This document shows, one piece after another, positions 18,037 to 25,707 of a stretch of 64,000 nt of DNA. A program made the translations under genes and the position numbers. The notes under the pieces are model-generated. The model ran no database searches. It saw nothing but the letters and a program-made list of their open reading frames with translations, and had not been told where the DNA came from. Each line of letters begins with the position of its first letter. Position 1 is the first letter of the stretch. Source of the DNA: an uncultured Bacteroidales bacterium (GTDB lineage Bacteria; Bacteroidota; Bacteroidia; Bacteroidales; F082); assembly GCA_947304185.1 (NCBI GenBank), contig CAMZAM010000003.1, forward strand, positions 1-64,000, in the 5' to 3' direction.

Positions 18037-18894
18037 TCATTTATTTGAAGATGAAACTAAATTGATGAAAATGTCGTTGATCGACGGCAGAATTTCGTTG
18101 AACGAAACGAGTTCGCCTTTGTCGATAATCTCGCGAATCACATCGTTAGGATTCATCGAGTTGACGGTTTGATGTATCTCTTCACCTCCGTCGAAAGGCT
18201 TGTAAACCACATCGTAAGAATGGTTCTTATATTGCTGTTTTATATCGTAAACACTGCCTTCGAGAATCTTCTCACCTTTATTAATTAACATGATGTTGTC
18301 GCAGAGTTCCTCAACAGATGCCATGTTATGGGTGGAGAAGAGGATGGTGGCTCCTTTGTCGCGTAATTCCAGGATTTCTTTCTTCAAAAGGTTGACATTG
18401 ATAGGGTCGAAGCCTGAGAAAGGCTCGTCGAAGATGAGCAGCTTTGGCTCGTGGATCACCGTGACGATAAACTGCACTTTCTGCTGCATGCCTTTACTGA
18501 GTTCCTCGACTTTCTTGTCCCACCAGCTCGCGATGTCGAACTTCGCAAACCATTGACGGAGTTTCTTCTCGGCGTCTTTACGGCTCATGCCTTTAAGCTG
18601 GGCGAGATATACCGCCTGTTCGCCGACTTTCATCTTCTTGTATAGTCCGCGTTCTTCAGGAAGATAGCCGATATTGGCTATATCACTGGGTTTCAATGGA
18701 TTACCATTAAGAATAACCTGTCCTGAGTCGGGCATGGTAATCTGGTTTAATATCCTTATGAGCGTGGTCTTGCCAGCTCCGTTAGGTCCCAAAAGACCGT
18801 AGATGCTTTGCTGCGGCACCTTTATCGAGATGTCGTTGAGCACCTTTTTTGTGCCGTAGGTCTTCGAGACGTTGTGTATTTCTAGATAATTCAT
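18037..18894 (-). CDS. ABC transporter ATP-binding protein (NatA-like)
   Basis: This 285-residue ABC ATPase has Walker A GPNGAGKTT (36-44), the signature LSKGMQQKV, Walker B LLIFDEPFSGFDP and the H-loop STHNM. A C-terminal extension of about 65 residues is usual for NatA-like ATPases. It energises the permease encoded by the next gene (gap 13 nt). It starts 6 nt after the dnaJ stop, so it is firmly within the chaperone operon. Confidence 0.94.
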   Translation of the reverse strand: MNYLEIHNVSKTYGTKKVLNDISIKVPQQSIYGLLGPNGAGKTTLIRILNQITMPDSGQVILNGNPLKPSDIANIGYLPEERGLYKKMKVGEQAVYLAQLKGMSRKDAEKKLRQWFAKFDIASWWDKKVEELSKGMQQKVQFIVTVIHEPKLLIFDEPFSGFDPINVNLLKKEILELRDKGATILFSTHNMASVEELCDNIMLINKGEKILEGSVYDIKQQYKNHSYDVVYKPFDGGEEIHQTVNSMNPNDVIREIIDKGELVSFNEILPSINDIFINLVSSSNK

Positions 18895-18900
18895 GTATTT

Positions 18901-20037
18901 TTAGCTAAAGAAGTCTCTGATTTTATCGAATACGCCTTTGTCGTTGGCGCCTGGTTTCGGTTTGAAGTTCTCGCTCTCCAGGAGGTCTTTCATCAGTTTT
19001 TCCTCGTCTTTCGACAGCTTCTTCGGTGTCCACACGTTAAGGTTTACGATGAGGTCGCCGATTCTTCGGCTGTTCACCTCTGGGAGTCCTTTGCCTTTCA
19101 CTCTGATGATGTCGCCGCTCTGTGCTCCTGCCGGGATTTTCACTATGACGGTGCCGCCTATGCAAGGCACTTCGACATCGCATCCGAGCGCTGCCTGCGG
19201 GAAGCTGATGAAGAGGTTATGAATGAGGTCGTTGCCGTCGCGTTCAAAGTCTTTGTTCTTCTCTTCTTCGATGAGGATGAGCAGGTCGCCCGCTATGCCG
19301 TTACGTGCGCCGGCGTTGCCTTTGCCGCGCACCGACAGCTGCATGCCTTCTGCCACGCCTGCCGGGATGTCGAGCTCGATGACCTCTTCGCCTTTGACGA
19401 TGCCGTCGCCGTTACATGCCGTGCATTTCTTCTTTATCACCTGGCCTTCGCCGCCGCATACCGAGCATGTCGACACCTGGGTGAAGAAGCCCGAACGCAT
19501 CACACGCTGACCCTTGCCACCGCAGGCCTTACATGTCTCCATCTGACCGTCTTCCGAGCCGCTGCCGTGACATTTCTGACAAGGCACGTATTTGTTGACT
19601 TTAATCTTCTTCTTGACGCCGGTGCTGATCTCCTCGAGCGACAGCTTCACACGCACACGGAGGTTAGAGCCTCTATATACAGGCTTCTGCTGACCGCCAC
19701 CGAAGCCGCCACCGAAGTTAAAGCCGAAGCCGCCACCAAACAGGTCGCCAAGGATATCGCCAAACTGACTGAAGATGTCGTTCATCGACGCTCCGCTGAA
19801 ATCCTGTCCGCTGACGCCGGCATGACCGTAACGGTCGTAACGCGCACGTTTGTCAGGGTCACTCAAAACGCCATAGGCCTCGGCAGCCTCCTTGAATTTC
19901 TCCTCAGCCTCTTTGTCACCGGGGTTTCTGTCAGGATGATACTGCAGCGCCTTCTTGCGGTAGGCTTTCTTTATCTCATCGGCTGAAGCGTTCTTCGGAA
20001 CCTCCAGCACCTCATAGTAATCTCGTTTCTCTGCCAT
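18901..20037 (-). CDS. dnaJ: Chaperone DnaJ
   Basis: This type-I Hsp40 stimulates DnaK and holds unfolded substrates. The 378 residues carry a J domain with HPD (YHPDRNPGD near 34), a Gly/Phe-rich linker (about 75-115), four zinc-binding CxxCxGxG-type repeats ([32 protein letters not shown]) and a C-terminal substrate domain. It lies 66 nt after grpE with a REP-like palindrome in the gap; dnaK is not in the window. Confidence 0.97.
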   Translation of the reverse strand: MAEKRDYYEVLEVPKNASADEIKKAYRKKALQYHPDRNPGDKEAEEKFKEAAEAYGVLSDPDKRARYDRYGHAGVSGQDFSGASMNDIFSQFGDILGDLFGGGFGFNFGGGFGGGQQKPVYRGSNLRVRVKLSLEEISTGVKKKIKVNKYVPCQKCHGSGSEDGQMETCKACGGKGQRVMRSGFFTQVSTCSVCGGEGQVIKKKCTACNGDGIVKGEEVIELDIPAGVAEGMQLSVRGKGNAGARNGIAGDLLILIEEEKNKDFERDGNDLIHNLFISFPQAALGCDVEVPCIGGTVIVKIPAGAQSGDIIRVKGKGLPEVNSRRIGDLIVNLNVWTPKKLSKDEEKLMKDLLESENFKPKPGANDKGVFDKIRDFFS

Positions 20038-20072
20038 TTTAATGATATTTTGCGGATTAAACCGTCGACAAT

Positions 20073-20100
20073 GTACGGACGCGGCGTGCCACGTCCCTAC
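20073..20100. repeat. REP-like palindrome between grpE and dnaJ
   Basis: The 28-nt imperfect palindrome has 13-nt arms (GTACGGACGCGGC and GCCACGTCCCTAC, 11 of 13 paired) and a 2-nt loop. It is GC-rich in an otherwise AT-rich gap and resembles the intergenic GTAGGGACG-type palindromes common in Bacteroidales genomes (from memory). In the grpE-dnaJ mRNA it could set an mRNA stability boundary. Confidence 0.6.
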
Positions 20101-20103
20101 TTA

Positions 20104-20658
20104 CTAACACCCTACAACAACCCTAGCGTATCTTATAACTTTACCATTCAGTTTATAACCTTTCTGAACCACGTCGATAACCTTGTCCTTCATGTCTTCC
20201 GATGGGGCAGGGATCTGTGTCAGAGCTTCGTGCTCGTCGGTGTTGAACGGCTCGCCGACGGCTTTGATTTCCTCAAGACCTTTTTGCTCTAAGGTGCGCT
20301 TTAACTTGTTGTAAATCAACATCATGCCTTCGTAATGAGTCTTGTCTTCAGCGTTTTCCATCGTCGGAAGGGCACGCTCGAAATCGTCGAGGATCGGCAA
20401 CAAAGCTAAAATCGTATTCTCAGCAGCCGTTTTTATCAGCTCGATCTTCTCATTGGCAGTTCTTTTGCGATAATTGTCATATTCGGAGTACAAACGGAGA
20501 TATTTGTCATTCAACTCGTTAAATTTTTCTTCGAAATTTTCTGACTTTTCTTCCTTGACTTCAGCTTTTTCCGTGCTCTCTTTTACTTTTTCATCATCGC
20601 TAATCTTTTGATTCTCAGCGTTTTGATGAAATTTTTTATTCTTTTTGTTGTCTCCCAT
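20104..20658 (-). CDS. grpE: Nucleotide exchange factor GrpE
   Basis: This DnaK nucleotide-exchange factor has 184 residues. A charged N-terminal region is followed by a long coiled coil (FEEKFNELNDKYLRLYSEYDNYRKRT) and the C-terminal beta domain (PFNTDEHEAL ... VIDVVQKGYKLNGKVIRYARVVV). The start is the ATG at 20658. A longer reading beginning MNFDCTLL at 20715 uses codons of the sigma-54-like element and is rejected. First gene of the grpE-dnaJ-ABC exporter operon. Confidence 0.95.
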   Translation of the reverse strand: MGDNKKNKKFHQNAENQKISDDEKVKESTEKAEVKEEKSENFEEKFNELNDKYLRLYSEYDNYRKRTANEKIELIKTAAENTILALLPILDDFERALPTMENAEDKTHYEGMMLIYNKLKRTLEQKGLEEIKAVGEPFNTDEHEALTQIPAPSEDMKDKVIDVVQKGYKLNGKVIRYARVVVGC

Positions 20659-20703
20659 GATATATTTTGTTTTACTTTTGCTCAACAATATTAATAAGGT
20701 ACA

Positions 20704-20720
20704 ATCAAAATTCATGCCAA
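20704..20720 (-). promoter_or_regulatory. Sigma-54-like -24/-12 element upstream of grpE
   Basis: It is identical over 17 nt to the htpG element (minus strand TTGGCATGAATTTTGAT). It ends 46 nt before the grpE ATG, predicting a leader of about 36 nt. No TAnnTTTG box was seen between murA and grpE, which favours this as the operon promoter. Confidence 0.5.
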
Positions 20721-20748
20721 AACGATTTTTGTGTCATTTTGGCATGAA
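20711..20748. promoter_or_regulatory. 12-bp inverted repeat over the grpE -24 region
   Basis: TTCATGCCAAAA (20711-20722) and TTTTGGCATGAA (20737-20748) are perfect arms with a 14-nt loop. The left arm overlaps the -24 half of the sigma-54-like element. It could be an operator or, for the opposite strand, part of a terminator region after murA; there is no clean U-tract on the minus strand. Confidence 0.45.
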
Positions 20749-20768
20749 ATATTTCTGAAAACCTGCTT

Positions 20769-22079
20769 TTACACTCGTTCGATCTGTGCTCCGAGCTGTT
20801 TCAGTCGCCCGTCGATATCCTGATAGCCTCTGTCTATCTGATCGATGTTGTCGATTATCGATGTGCCGTCGGCCGATAGTGCTGCGATGAGCAGTGCCAC
20901 GCCAGCGCGGATATCTGGTGATGCCATCCTCAGAGCCTTGAGCTGATGACTGCGGTCGAGACCGATGATGTTGGCGCGGTGCGGGTCGCATAGTATTATC
21001 TGGGCGCCCATGTCGATGAGCTTATCAACGAAGAACAGACGGCTCTCGAACATCTTCTGGTGGATGAGCACCGTGCCTTTGGCTTGTGTCGCTACCACGA
21101 GCACGATACTGATGAGGTCGGGCGTGAAGCCTGGCCACGGCGCGTCGGCGATGGTAAGGATGCTGCCGTCGAGGAAGGTCTCAACCTGGTAGTGATCTTG
21201 TGCCGGGATGTGTATGTCGTCGCCTATGAACTCCATCTTGATACCGAGTTTCTTAAAGGTGCTCGGGATGATGCCAAGGTCTTTGATTCCCGCGTCTTTG
21301 ATGGTGATGTCGGAGCCTGTCATAGCTGCCAATCCGATGAATGAGCCCACCTCGATCATGTCGGCGAGCAGACGGTGTGTGGTGCCGTGCAGCTTCTCCA
21401 CTCCGGTGATCTTCAATAAGTTAGAACCGATGCCTTCGATCTTGGCGCCCATGGCTGTAAGCATGCGGCAGAGCTGCACGAGGTATGGCTCGCAGGCCGC
21501 GTTGAAGATGGTGGTGGTGCCTTTGGCCATCACCGCTGCCATCACTATGTTGGCGGTACCTGTCACCGAGGCTTCGTCAAGAAGCATGTACGTTCCTTTG
21601 AGGCCGTCTTTCGGCGCCACCAAACGATACACATGCTCCAACCCGATAGTCTCCATGGTGGCGCCTAGGTTTTGCAATCCGATGAGGTGGGTGTCGAGAC
21701 GACGACGTCCGATCTTATCACCTCCCGGTCGCGGCATATATCCCATGCCGAAACGTGCCAAAAGCGGACCGAGGATCATCACCGAGCCACGCAGCTTGGT
21801 GGCGCGCTCGTGGAAATCCTTGGTGTCGAAATAATCATGGTTGATGCTGTCGGCTTGTAACACTACCTCGCTTTTACTACGACGGTCGACTTTCACGCCC
21901 ATGCCCTTCATGAGGTCGATGAGGTTGTTTATGTCGAGGATGTCGGGGAGGTTGGTGATAGTCACCGGTTCGTCGGTGAGGAGGGCGGCGCAAAGCACCT
22001 GCATCGCCTCGTTTTTCGCACCCTGCGGGATGATAGTGCCGTGGAGTTTGTTGCCTCCTGTAACTCTAAATGATGCCAT
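20769..22079 (-). CDS. murA: UDP-N-acetylglucosamine 1-carboxyvinyltransferase (fosfomycin-insensitive type)
   Basis: This enzyme adds enolpyruvate to UDP-GlcNAc, the first committed peptidoglycan step. The 436 residues contain PQGAKNEAMQVL at the start, the active-site loop PRPGGDKIGRRRLD and DEASVTGTANIVMAA. The loop residue that is Cys in E. coli is Asp here (D121), a change known to remove covalent fosfomycin inhibition while keeping activity. It starts 4 nt after the DUF4290 stop, at the end of the uvrD-DUF4290-murA operon. Confidence 0.95.
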   Translation of the reverse strand: MASFRVTGGNKLHGTIIPQGAKNEAMQVLCAALLTDEPVTITNLPDILDINNLIDLMKGMGVKVDRRSKSEVVLQADSINHDYFDTKDFHERATKLRGSVMILGPLLARFGMGYMPRPGGDKIGRRRLDTHLIGLQNLGATMETIGLEHVYRLVAPKDGLKGTYMLLDEASVTGTANIVMAAVMAKGTTTIFNAACEPYLVQLCRMLTAMGAKIEGIGSNLLKITGVEKLHGTTHRLLADMIEVGSFIGLAAMTGSDITIKDAGIKDLGIIPSTFKKLGIKMEFIGDDIHIPAQDHYQVETFLDGSILTIADAPWPGFTPDLISIVLVVATQAKGTVLIHQKMFESRLFFVDKLIDMGAQIILCDPHRANIIGLDRSHQLKALRMASPDIRAGVALLIAALSADGTSIIDNIDQIDRGYQDIDGRLKQLGAQIERV

Positions 22080-22082
22080 GAC

Positions 22083-22751
22083 TTAGTTTTTTCTATTTGG
22101 ACGATTCGGGTTGTTTGTCTTAGCCTGCTGGTTGTTGCTTTTCTTCTTGTTGTTGCCGTTTTTCTTCTTCTGGCCCTGATTTTGCTGGGTCTGCGGCTTG
22201 TTGAGGATCTCGTTGGTAGGAGTGAGCTTGGTGTCCATAGGCAGCACCACCTCTTCACCTGAGATCTTATACAGATCGTCGAGGATGAGCAGGTCGTTGA
22301 CGGTGTCACGGTTCCAGTTGAGATAGTCGCGTTTCATCTGATTGGCGATGTTGACGAGGATGGCCTGTTTCTTCGGACCGTCTTCCATCTCCTTCACCTT
22401 CTTCACCATGTCGTAGATATACTGCCCGTAGTGACCGTAGCGGATGTTATTCTTCTGATAACCAACGTGTTCCGGCTTCTTTTTCTGCATCTCAGGCGTC
22501 GGCATAGGATATGGTCCATCGACGTCGAGCTTGTAGTCGGCGATGATATGAAGATGATCCCAGAGCTTATGCATGTAGTCGTTCGACTCCTTCACCTGCG
22601 GGTTCATCTGTGCCATCACGCTGACGATGAAATATGCTGCCTCGGTACGCTGCTTGCGGTCTTCGATATCCATGAGATGACGTATCATGACCTGGATATT
22701 ACGGCCGTATTCCGAAATCACTATCTTCTCGCGTTCTGTATTGTATTCCAT
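22083..22751 (-). CDS. DUF4290 family protein
   Basis: This 222-residue Bacteroidetes-specific protein has a conserved helical domain (about 1-165: MEYNTEREKIVISEYGRNIQ, RYGHYGQYI, MKRDYLNWN) and a low-complexity tail rich in Asn, Lys and Gln (about 185-222). It has no signal peptide. Function is unknown; the lysine/asparagine tail suggests RNA or nucleic-acid contact. Conserved placement beside murA is usual in the phylum (from memory), and only 3 nt separate the two. Confidence 0.88.
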   Translation of the reverse strand: MEYNTEREKIVISEYGRNIQVMIRHLMDIEDRKQRTEAAYFIVSVMAQMNPQVKESNDYMHKLWDHLHIIADYKLDVDGPYPMPTPEMQKKKPEHVGYQKNNIRYGHYGQYIYDMVKKVKEMEDGPKKQAILVNIANQMKRDYLNWNRDTVNDLLILDDLYKISGEEVVLPMDTKLTPTNEILNKPQTQQNQGQKKKNGNNKKKSNNQQAKTNNPNRPNRKN

Positions 22752-22792
22752 ATTCTTTTATCTTTACTCTTTTAACTTTTAACCAATTGAAT

Positions 22793-25102
22793 TTATTGTT
22801 TTAAGATGCTTAATTTGGCGAATTTCAGCATGAGCATCTTGTTGCCGCTCTCGTCGAAGTCGACGGAGGCTTTTTTGTTAGGTCCGACGCCTTCTACCTT
22901 GACCACTGTTCCTTGCCCGAACTTCTGATGCAGGACGCGCATCCCGACTTCGATCTCTTCAGCGTCGACAGAGATGAAGTCTGAAGGGGAGGCCTTGGGG
23001 TAGTGTTTAGGGGCTTCTTCACGAGGTTTCTCGTATCTCTTGTCGCCGCTGAAGGTCCAGGCTCCTCTGCCTGAGAACGGGTTGTAGCTGCGGTCTTCTT
23101 TTATCGTAGTTCCTCTGAACGAAGCTTTTCTTGTTCTTTCTATCAAACTCGGGTCGATCTCCTCGATGAAACGCGACGGCTCGCTGAGCGTGATGTTACC
23201 CCAGCGGTAACGACTCTCAGCGTAGCTTAGTATGAGCTTCGTCTCGGCTCGTGTCAGCGCCACATAAAACAAACGGCGTTCCTCCTCCAAATCCTCGCGA
23301 GTGCTCAACGACTGGATTCCCGGGAAGAGGTTTTCTTCAAGTCCCACGATGTAAACGTAAGGAAATTCAAGACCTTTAGCACTGTGTATGGTCATCAGCG
23401 TGACGTAATCGGCGCCTTCTTCCTCTTTCTGATCCTGGTCGGTGAGGAGTGCCACGTCTTCCATAAATTTCGGAAGATTGATAGTCATCTGCTCGCCTGT
23501 CACCTCATCGACTTGCTTGTCGGAGAACTCTTGGATGGCGTTGAGAAGCTCTTCGATGTTCTGCACGCGCATCACTCCGTCGGGGCTCTCGTCTTCCTTC
23601 AAGACTTTGATGATTCCTACCGTTTCGGTGATATGTTTCGCCAGCTCGAAGGCGTTCATCTTGTCGAGTTGAGTCTGGAAACTCTGAATCATAGTCACGA
23701 AGTTGCTCAGCCTGTTGACGGTGCCCATGTTGAATTCCGTCGACTGCTCGTTGAGCGATCTCAGAACGTCCCAAACGGTGCATTTGCGCTCGTCTGCTAT
23801 GACCTGCAGTTTCTGTTTTGTTGTGTCGCCGATTCCACGAGCCGGATAGTTTAAAATTCTCAGCAACGCCTGCTCGTCGGTTGGATTTATCACCACGCGG
23901 AAGTAGGCAAGGAGGTCTTTCACCTCTTTGCGGTCGTAGAACGACAAGCCGCCGTAAATCTTATAAGGTATATCCTGTTTGCGCAACGCTTCTTCGAGCG
24001 AACGCGACTGTGCATTGGTACGGTAAAGTATCACGAAATCCTTGTTCGCCAGCTGTCGTGACATCTTATATCCGAAGATGGAATTCGCGACCAGCGTGCC
24101 TTCTTCGTTGTCCGAGGTGGCGCGCAATAAGGTGATTAGCTCGCCTTCTTCCTTGTCTGACCAGACGTTTTTCTTTATCTGGTCTTTGTTGTTAGCTATC
24201 ACGCTGTTAGCCGCCTTCACGATGGTCTTCGTCGAGCGGTAGTTCTGTTCGAGGCGGATGAGTCTCTGCTCAGGATAATCTATCTTGAAGTTCAGGATAT
24301 TCTGGATGTTCGCGCCACGGAAGCCGTAGATCGATTGCGCGTCGTCGCCCACCACGCAGATGTTCTCGTGCATGGCTGCGATGCGTTTTATTATAAGGTA
24401 TTGTGCGTAGTTCGTGTCCTGATACTCATCAACGAGGATATATTTGAAATGCAGTTGATACTTGTGAAGTATTTCCGGGAAGTCGCGCAGCAGCACATTG
24501 GTGTTAAACAGGATGTCGTCGAAGTCCATGGCGTTGGCGCGTTTCAGGCGGCTGTTGTATGTCTTGAATATCTCACCGATGAGTGGCTTGTTGGCGCGAC
24601 GATCCTGCTCCTGGATCTCGGCGTTGTCGCAGTAGTCTTCAGGCGTGTATAGCGCCGATTTTGCCATCGAGATGCGGTGCAGGATATATTTCGCGGGATA
24701 TGCCTTCGTGTCGATTTCTCTTTCTTTTAATATGGTGTTGATGAGTGTCTTCGAGTCGTCGGTGTCGTAGATGGTAAACTCGGCGGTGTAGCCCAGGCTG
24801 GCGGCTTCGATGCGCAGGATTCTTGCAAATATTGAGTGGAACGTGCCCATCCAGACGTTACGTGCGGCGCCCGGCTCTACAAGTTGCATTATGCGTTCCT
24901 TCATCTCTTTGGCGGCTTTGTTGGTGAATGTCAGTGCCATGATTGAGAACGAGTTTATACCTTGTTCAATCATATAGGCGATGCGATGGGTGAGGGCACG
25001 GGTTTTGCCCGAGCCGGCGCCTGCTATCACCATCACCGGACCTTCAATCGTCGTAACCGCCTCACGCTGAGGCTCATTAAGATGTTCGAGTATTCCTGAC
25101 AC
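22793..25102 (-). CDS. uvrD: UvrD/PcrA-type 3'-5' DNA helicase
   Basis: This superfamily-1A helicase for excision and replication repair has 769 residues. Motif I is AGAGSGKTRALTHR (about 27-40). It also has VDEYQDTNYAQ (motif II), GDDAQSIYGFRGA (motif III), LEQNYRSTKTI (motif IV) and VALTRAETKLILSYA (motif VI). The C-terminal tail has a Tudor-like VGMRVLHQKFGQGTVV segment seen in PcrA. The start is GTG at 25102, 18 nt after its -7 box; no in-frame ATG lies nearby. First gene of the operon with DUF4290 and murA. Confidence 0.95.
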   Translation of the reverse strand: MSGILEHLNEPQREAVTTIEGPVMVIAGAGSGKTRALTHRIAYMIEQGINSFSIMALTFTNKAAKEMKERIMQLVEPGAARNVWMGTFHSIFARILRIEAASLGYTAEFTIYDTDDSKTLINTILKEREIDTKAYPAKYILHRISMAKSALYTPEDYCDNAEIQEQDRRANKPLIGEIFKTYNSRLKRANAMDFDDILFNTNVLLRDFPEILHKYQLHFKYILVDEYQDTNYAQYLIIKRIAAMHENICVVGDDAQSIYGFRGANIQNILNFKIDYPEQRLIRLEQNYRSTKTIVKAANSVIANNKDQIKKNVWSDKEEGELITLLRATSDNEEGTLVANSIFGYKMSRQLANKDFVILYRTNAQSRSLEEALRKQDIPYKIYGGLSFYDRKEVKDLLAYFRVVINPTDEQALLRILNYPARGIGDTTKQKLQVIADERKCTVWDVLRSLNEQSTEFNMGTVNRLSNFVTMIQSFQTQLDKMNAFELAKHITETVGIIKVLKEDESPDGVMRVQNIEELLNAIQEFSDKQVDEVTGEQMTINLPKFMEDVALLTDQDQKEEEGADYVTLMTIHSAKGLEFPYVYIVGLEENLFPGIQSLSTREDLEEERRLFYVALTRAETKLILSYAESRYRWGNITLSEPSRFIEEIDPSLIERTRKASFRGTTIKEDRSYNPFSGRGAWTFSGDKRYEKPREEAPKHYPKASPSDFISVDAEEIEVGMRVLHQKFGQGTVVKVEGVGPNKKASVDFDESGNKMLMLKFAKLSILKQ

Positions 25103-25120
25103 GTTTCAAAATTTACGATG

Positions 25121-25128
25121 CAAAGATA
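25121..25128 (-). promoter_or_regulatory. -7 box for uvrD operon
   Basis: On the minus strand TATCTTTG matches TAnnTTTG. It lies 18 nt before the GTG start, so the leader is short and the GTG start is supported. Confidence 0.6.
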
Positions 25129-25160
25129 AGAAATTTTTACATCGAAAAACACGAAAAAAA

Positions 25161-25565
25161 CTAAAATATCATCTCCAAATTCACTTTCACATCCGGATGC
25201 AGCGATTTCCCAACGGGGCAGGTGTCGGCGGCGCGTTTTAGCATCGCTTTCTGGGCATCGGTGTAGTCGTTTTTCGGGAAGGTGATGATGATGTCTATCT
25301 GTCCGATGCGACGTGGGTCGGTGGCCATGGTCTTCTGAATCTCGTATGTGGCACCGTCGATGTTGAAGCCTTTTGTCTGTGCTGTTATTCCCATGATAGT
25401 CATCATACAGCCTGCCAGTGCGGCGCATGCCAGATCAGTGGGAGAGAAGGCCTCGCCTTTGCCGTGGTTATCTGTCGGAGCGTCGGTTATTATAGTGTTT
25501 CCTGATTGCAGATGAGTCATCTCGTTGCGTAAATTGCCTTTGTAAGTTCCTTTTATTGTAGCCAT
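25161..25565 (-). CDS. OsmC family peroxiredoxin-like protein
   Basis: This 134-residue OsmC/Ohr-fold protein has the first conserved Cys in AFSPTDLACAALAGCMMTIMG and the second in ADTCPVGKSL. A Cys pair in these positions reduces peroxides, often organic hydroperoxides. The chosen ATG at 25565 removes 11 untypical residues of a longer reading and sits 22 nt after a -7 box. Single-gene unit on the minus strand. Confidence 0.92.
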   Translation of the reverse strand: MATIKGTYKGNLRNEMTHLQSGNTIITDAPTDNHGKGEAFSPTDLACAALAGCMMTIMGITAQTKGFNIDGATYEIQKTMATDPRRIGQIDIIITFPKNDYTDAQKAMLKRAADTCPVGKSLHPDVKVNLEMIF

Positions 25566-25587
25566 AATATTATGATTTAGATTTCTG

Positions 25588-25595
25588 CAAAGATA
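25588..25595 (-). promoter_or_regulatory. -7 box for OsmC gene
   Basis: On the minus strand TATCTTTG matches TAnnTTTG, 22 nt before the start at 25565. No consensus -33 was found at 19 nt. Confidence 0.6.
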
Positions 25596-25652
25596 CAATT
25601 TTTTCGAACACGCTGTGAATTACACACATTTGTTAAAAATTCTCAACAAAAT

Positions 25653-25683
25653 TTTGTTTTCCTTAAAATTTTTTCTATCTTTG
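25653..25683 (+). promoter_or_regulatory. PEGA-protein promoter (-33/-7)
   Basis: TTTG (25653-25656), a 19-nt spacer and TATCTTTG (25676-25683) give a perfect Bacteroidetes promoter, 24 nt upstream of the ATG at 25708. Confidence 0.75.
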
Positions 25684-25707
25684 TACCTTTAATTTAATGC
25701 TAAATCT

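Noticed and set aside
19219-19986. 255-codon plus-strand ORF opposite dnaJ
   Set aside because: It is an antisense shadow of a well-supported gene and shows no recognisable domain.
20659-20715. Extended grpE start (MNFDCTLL)
   Set aside because: The first codons come from the same promoter-like 17-mer, and the hydrophobic LLILL segment does not belong in cytosolic GrpE.
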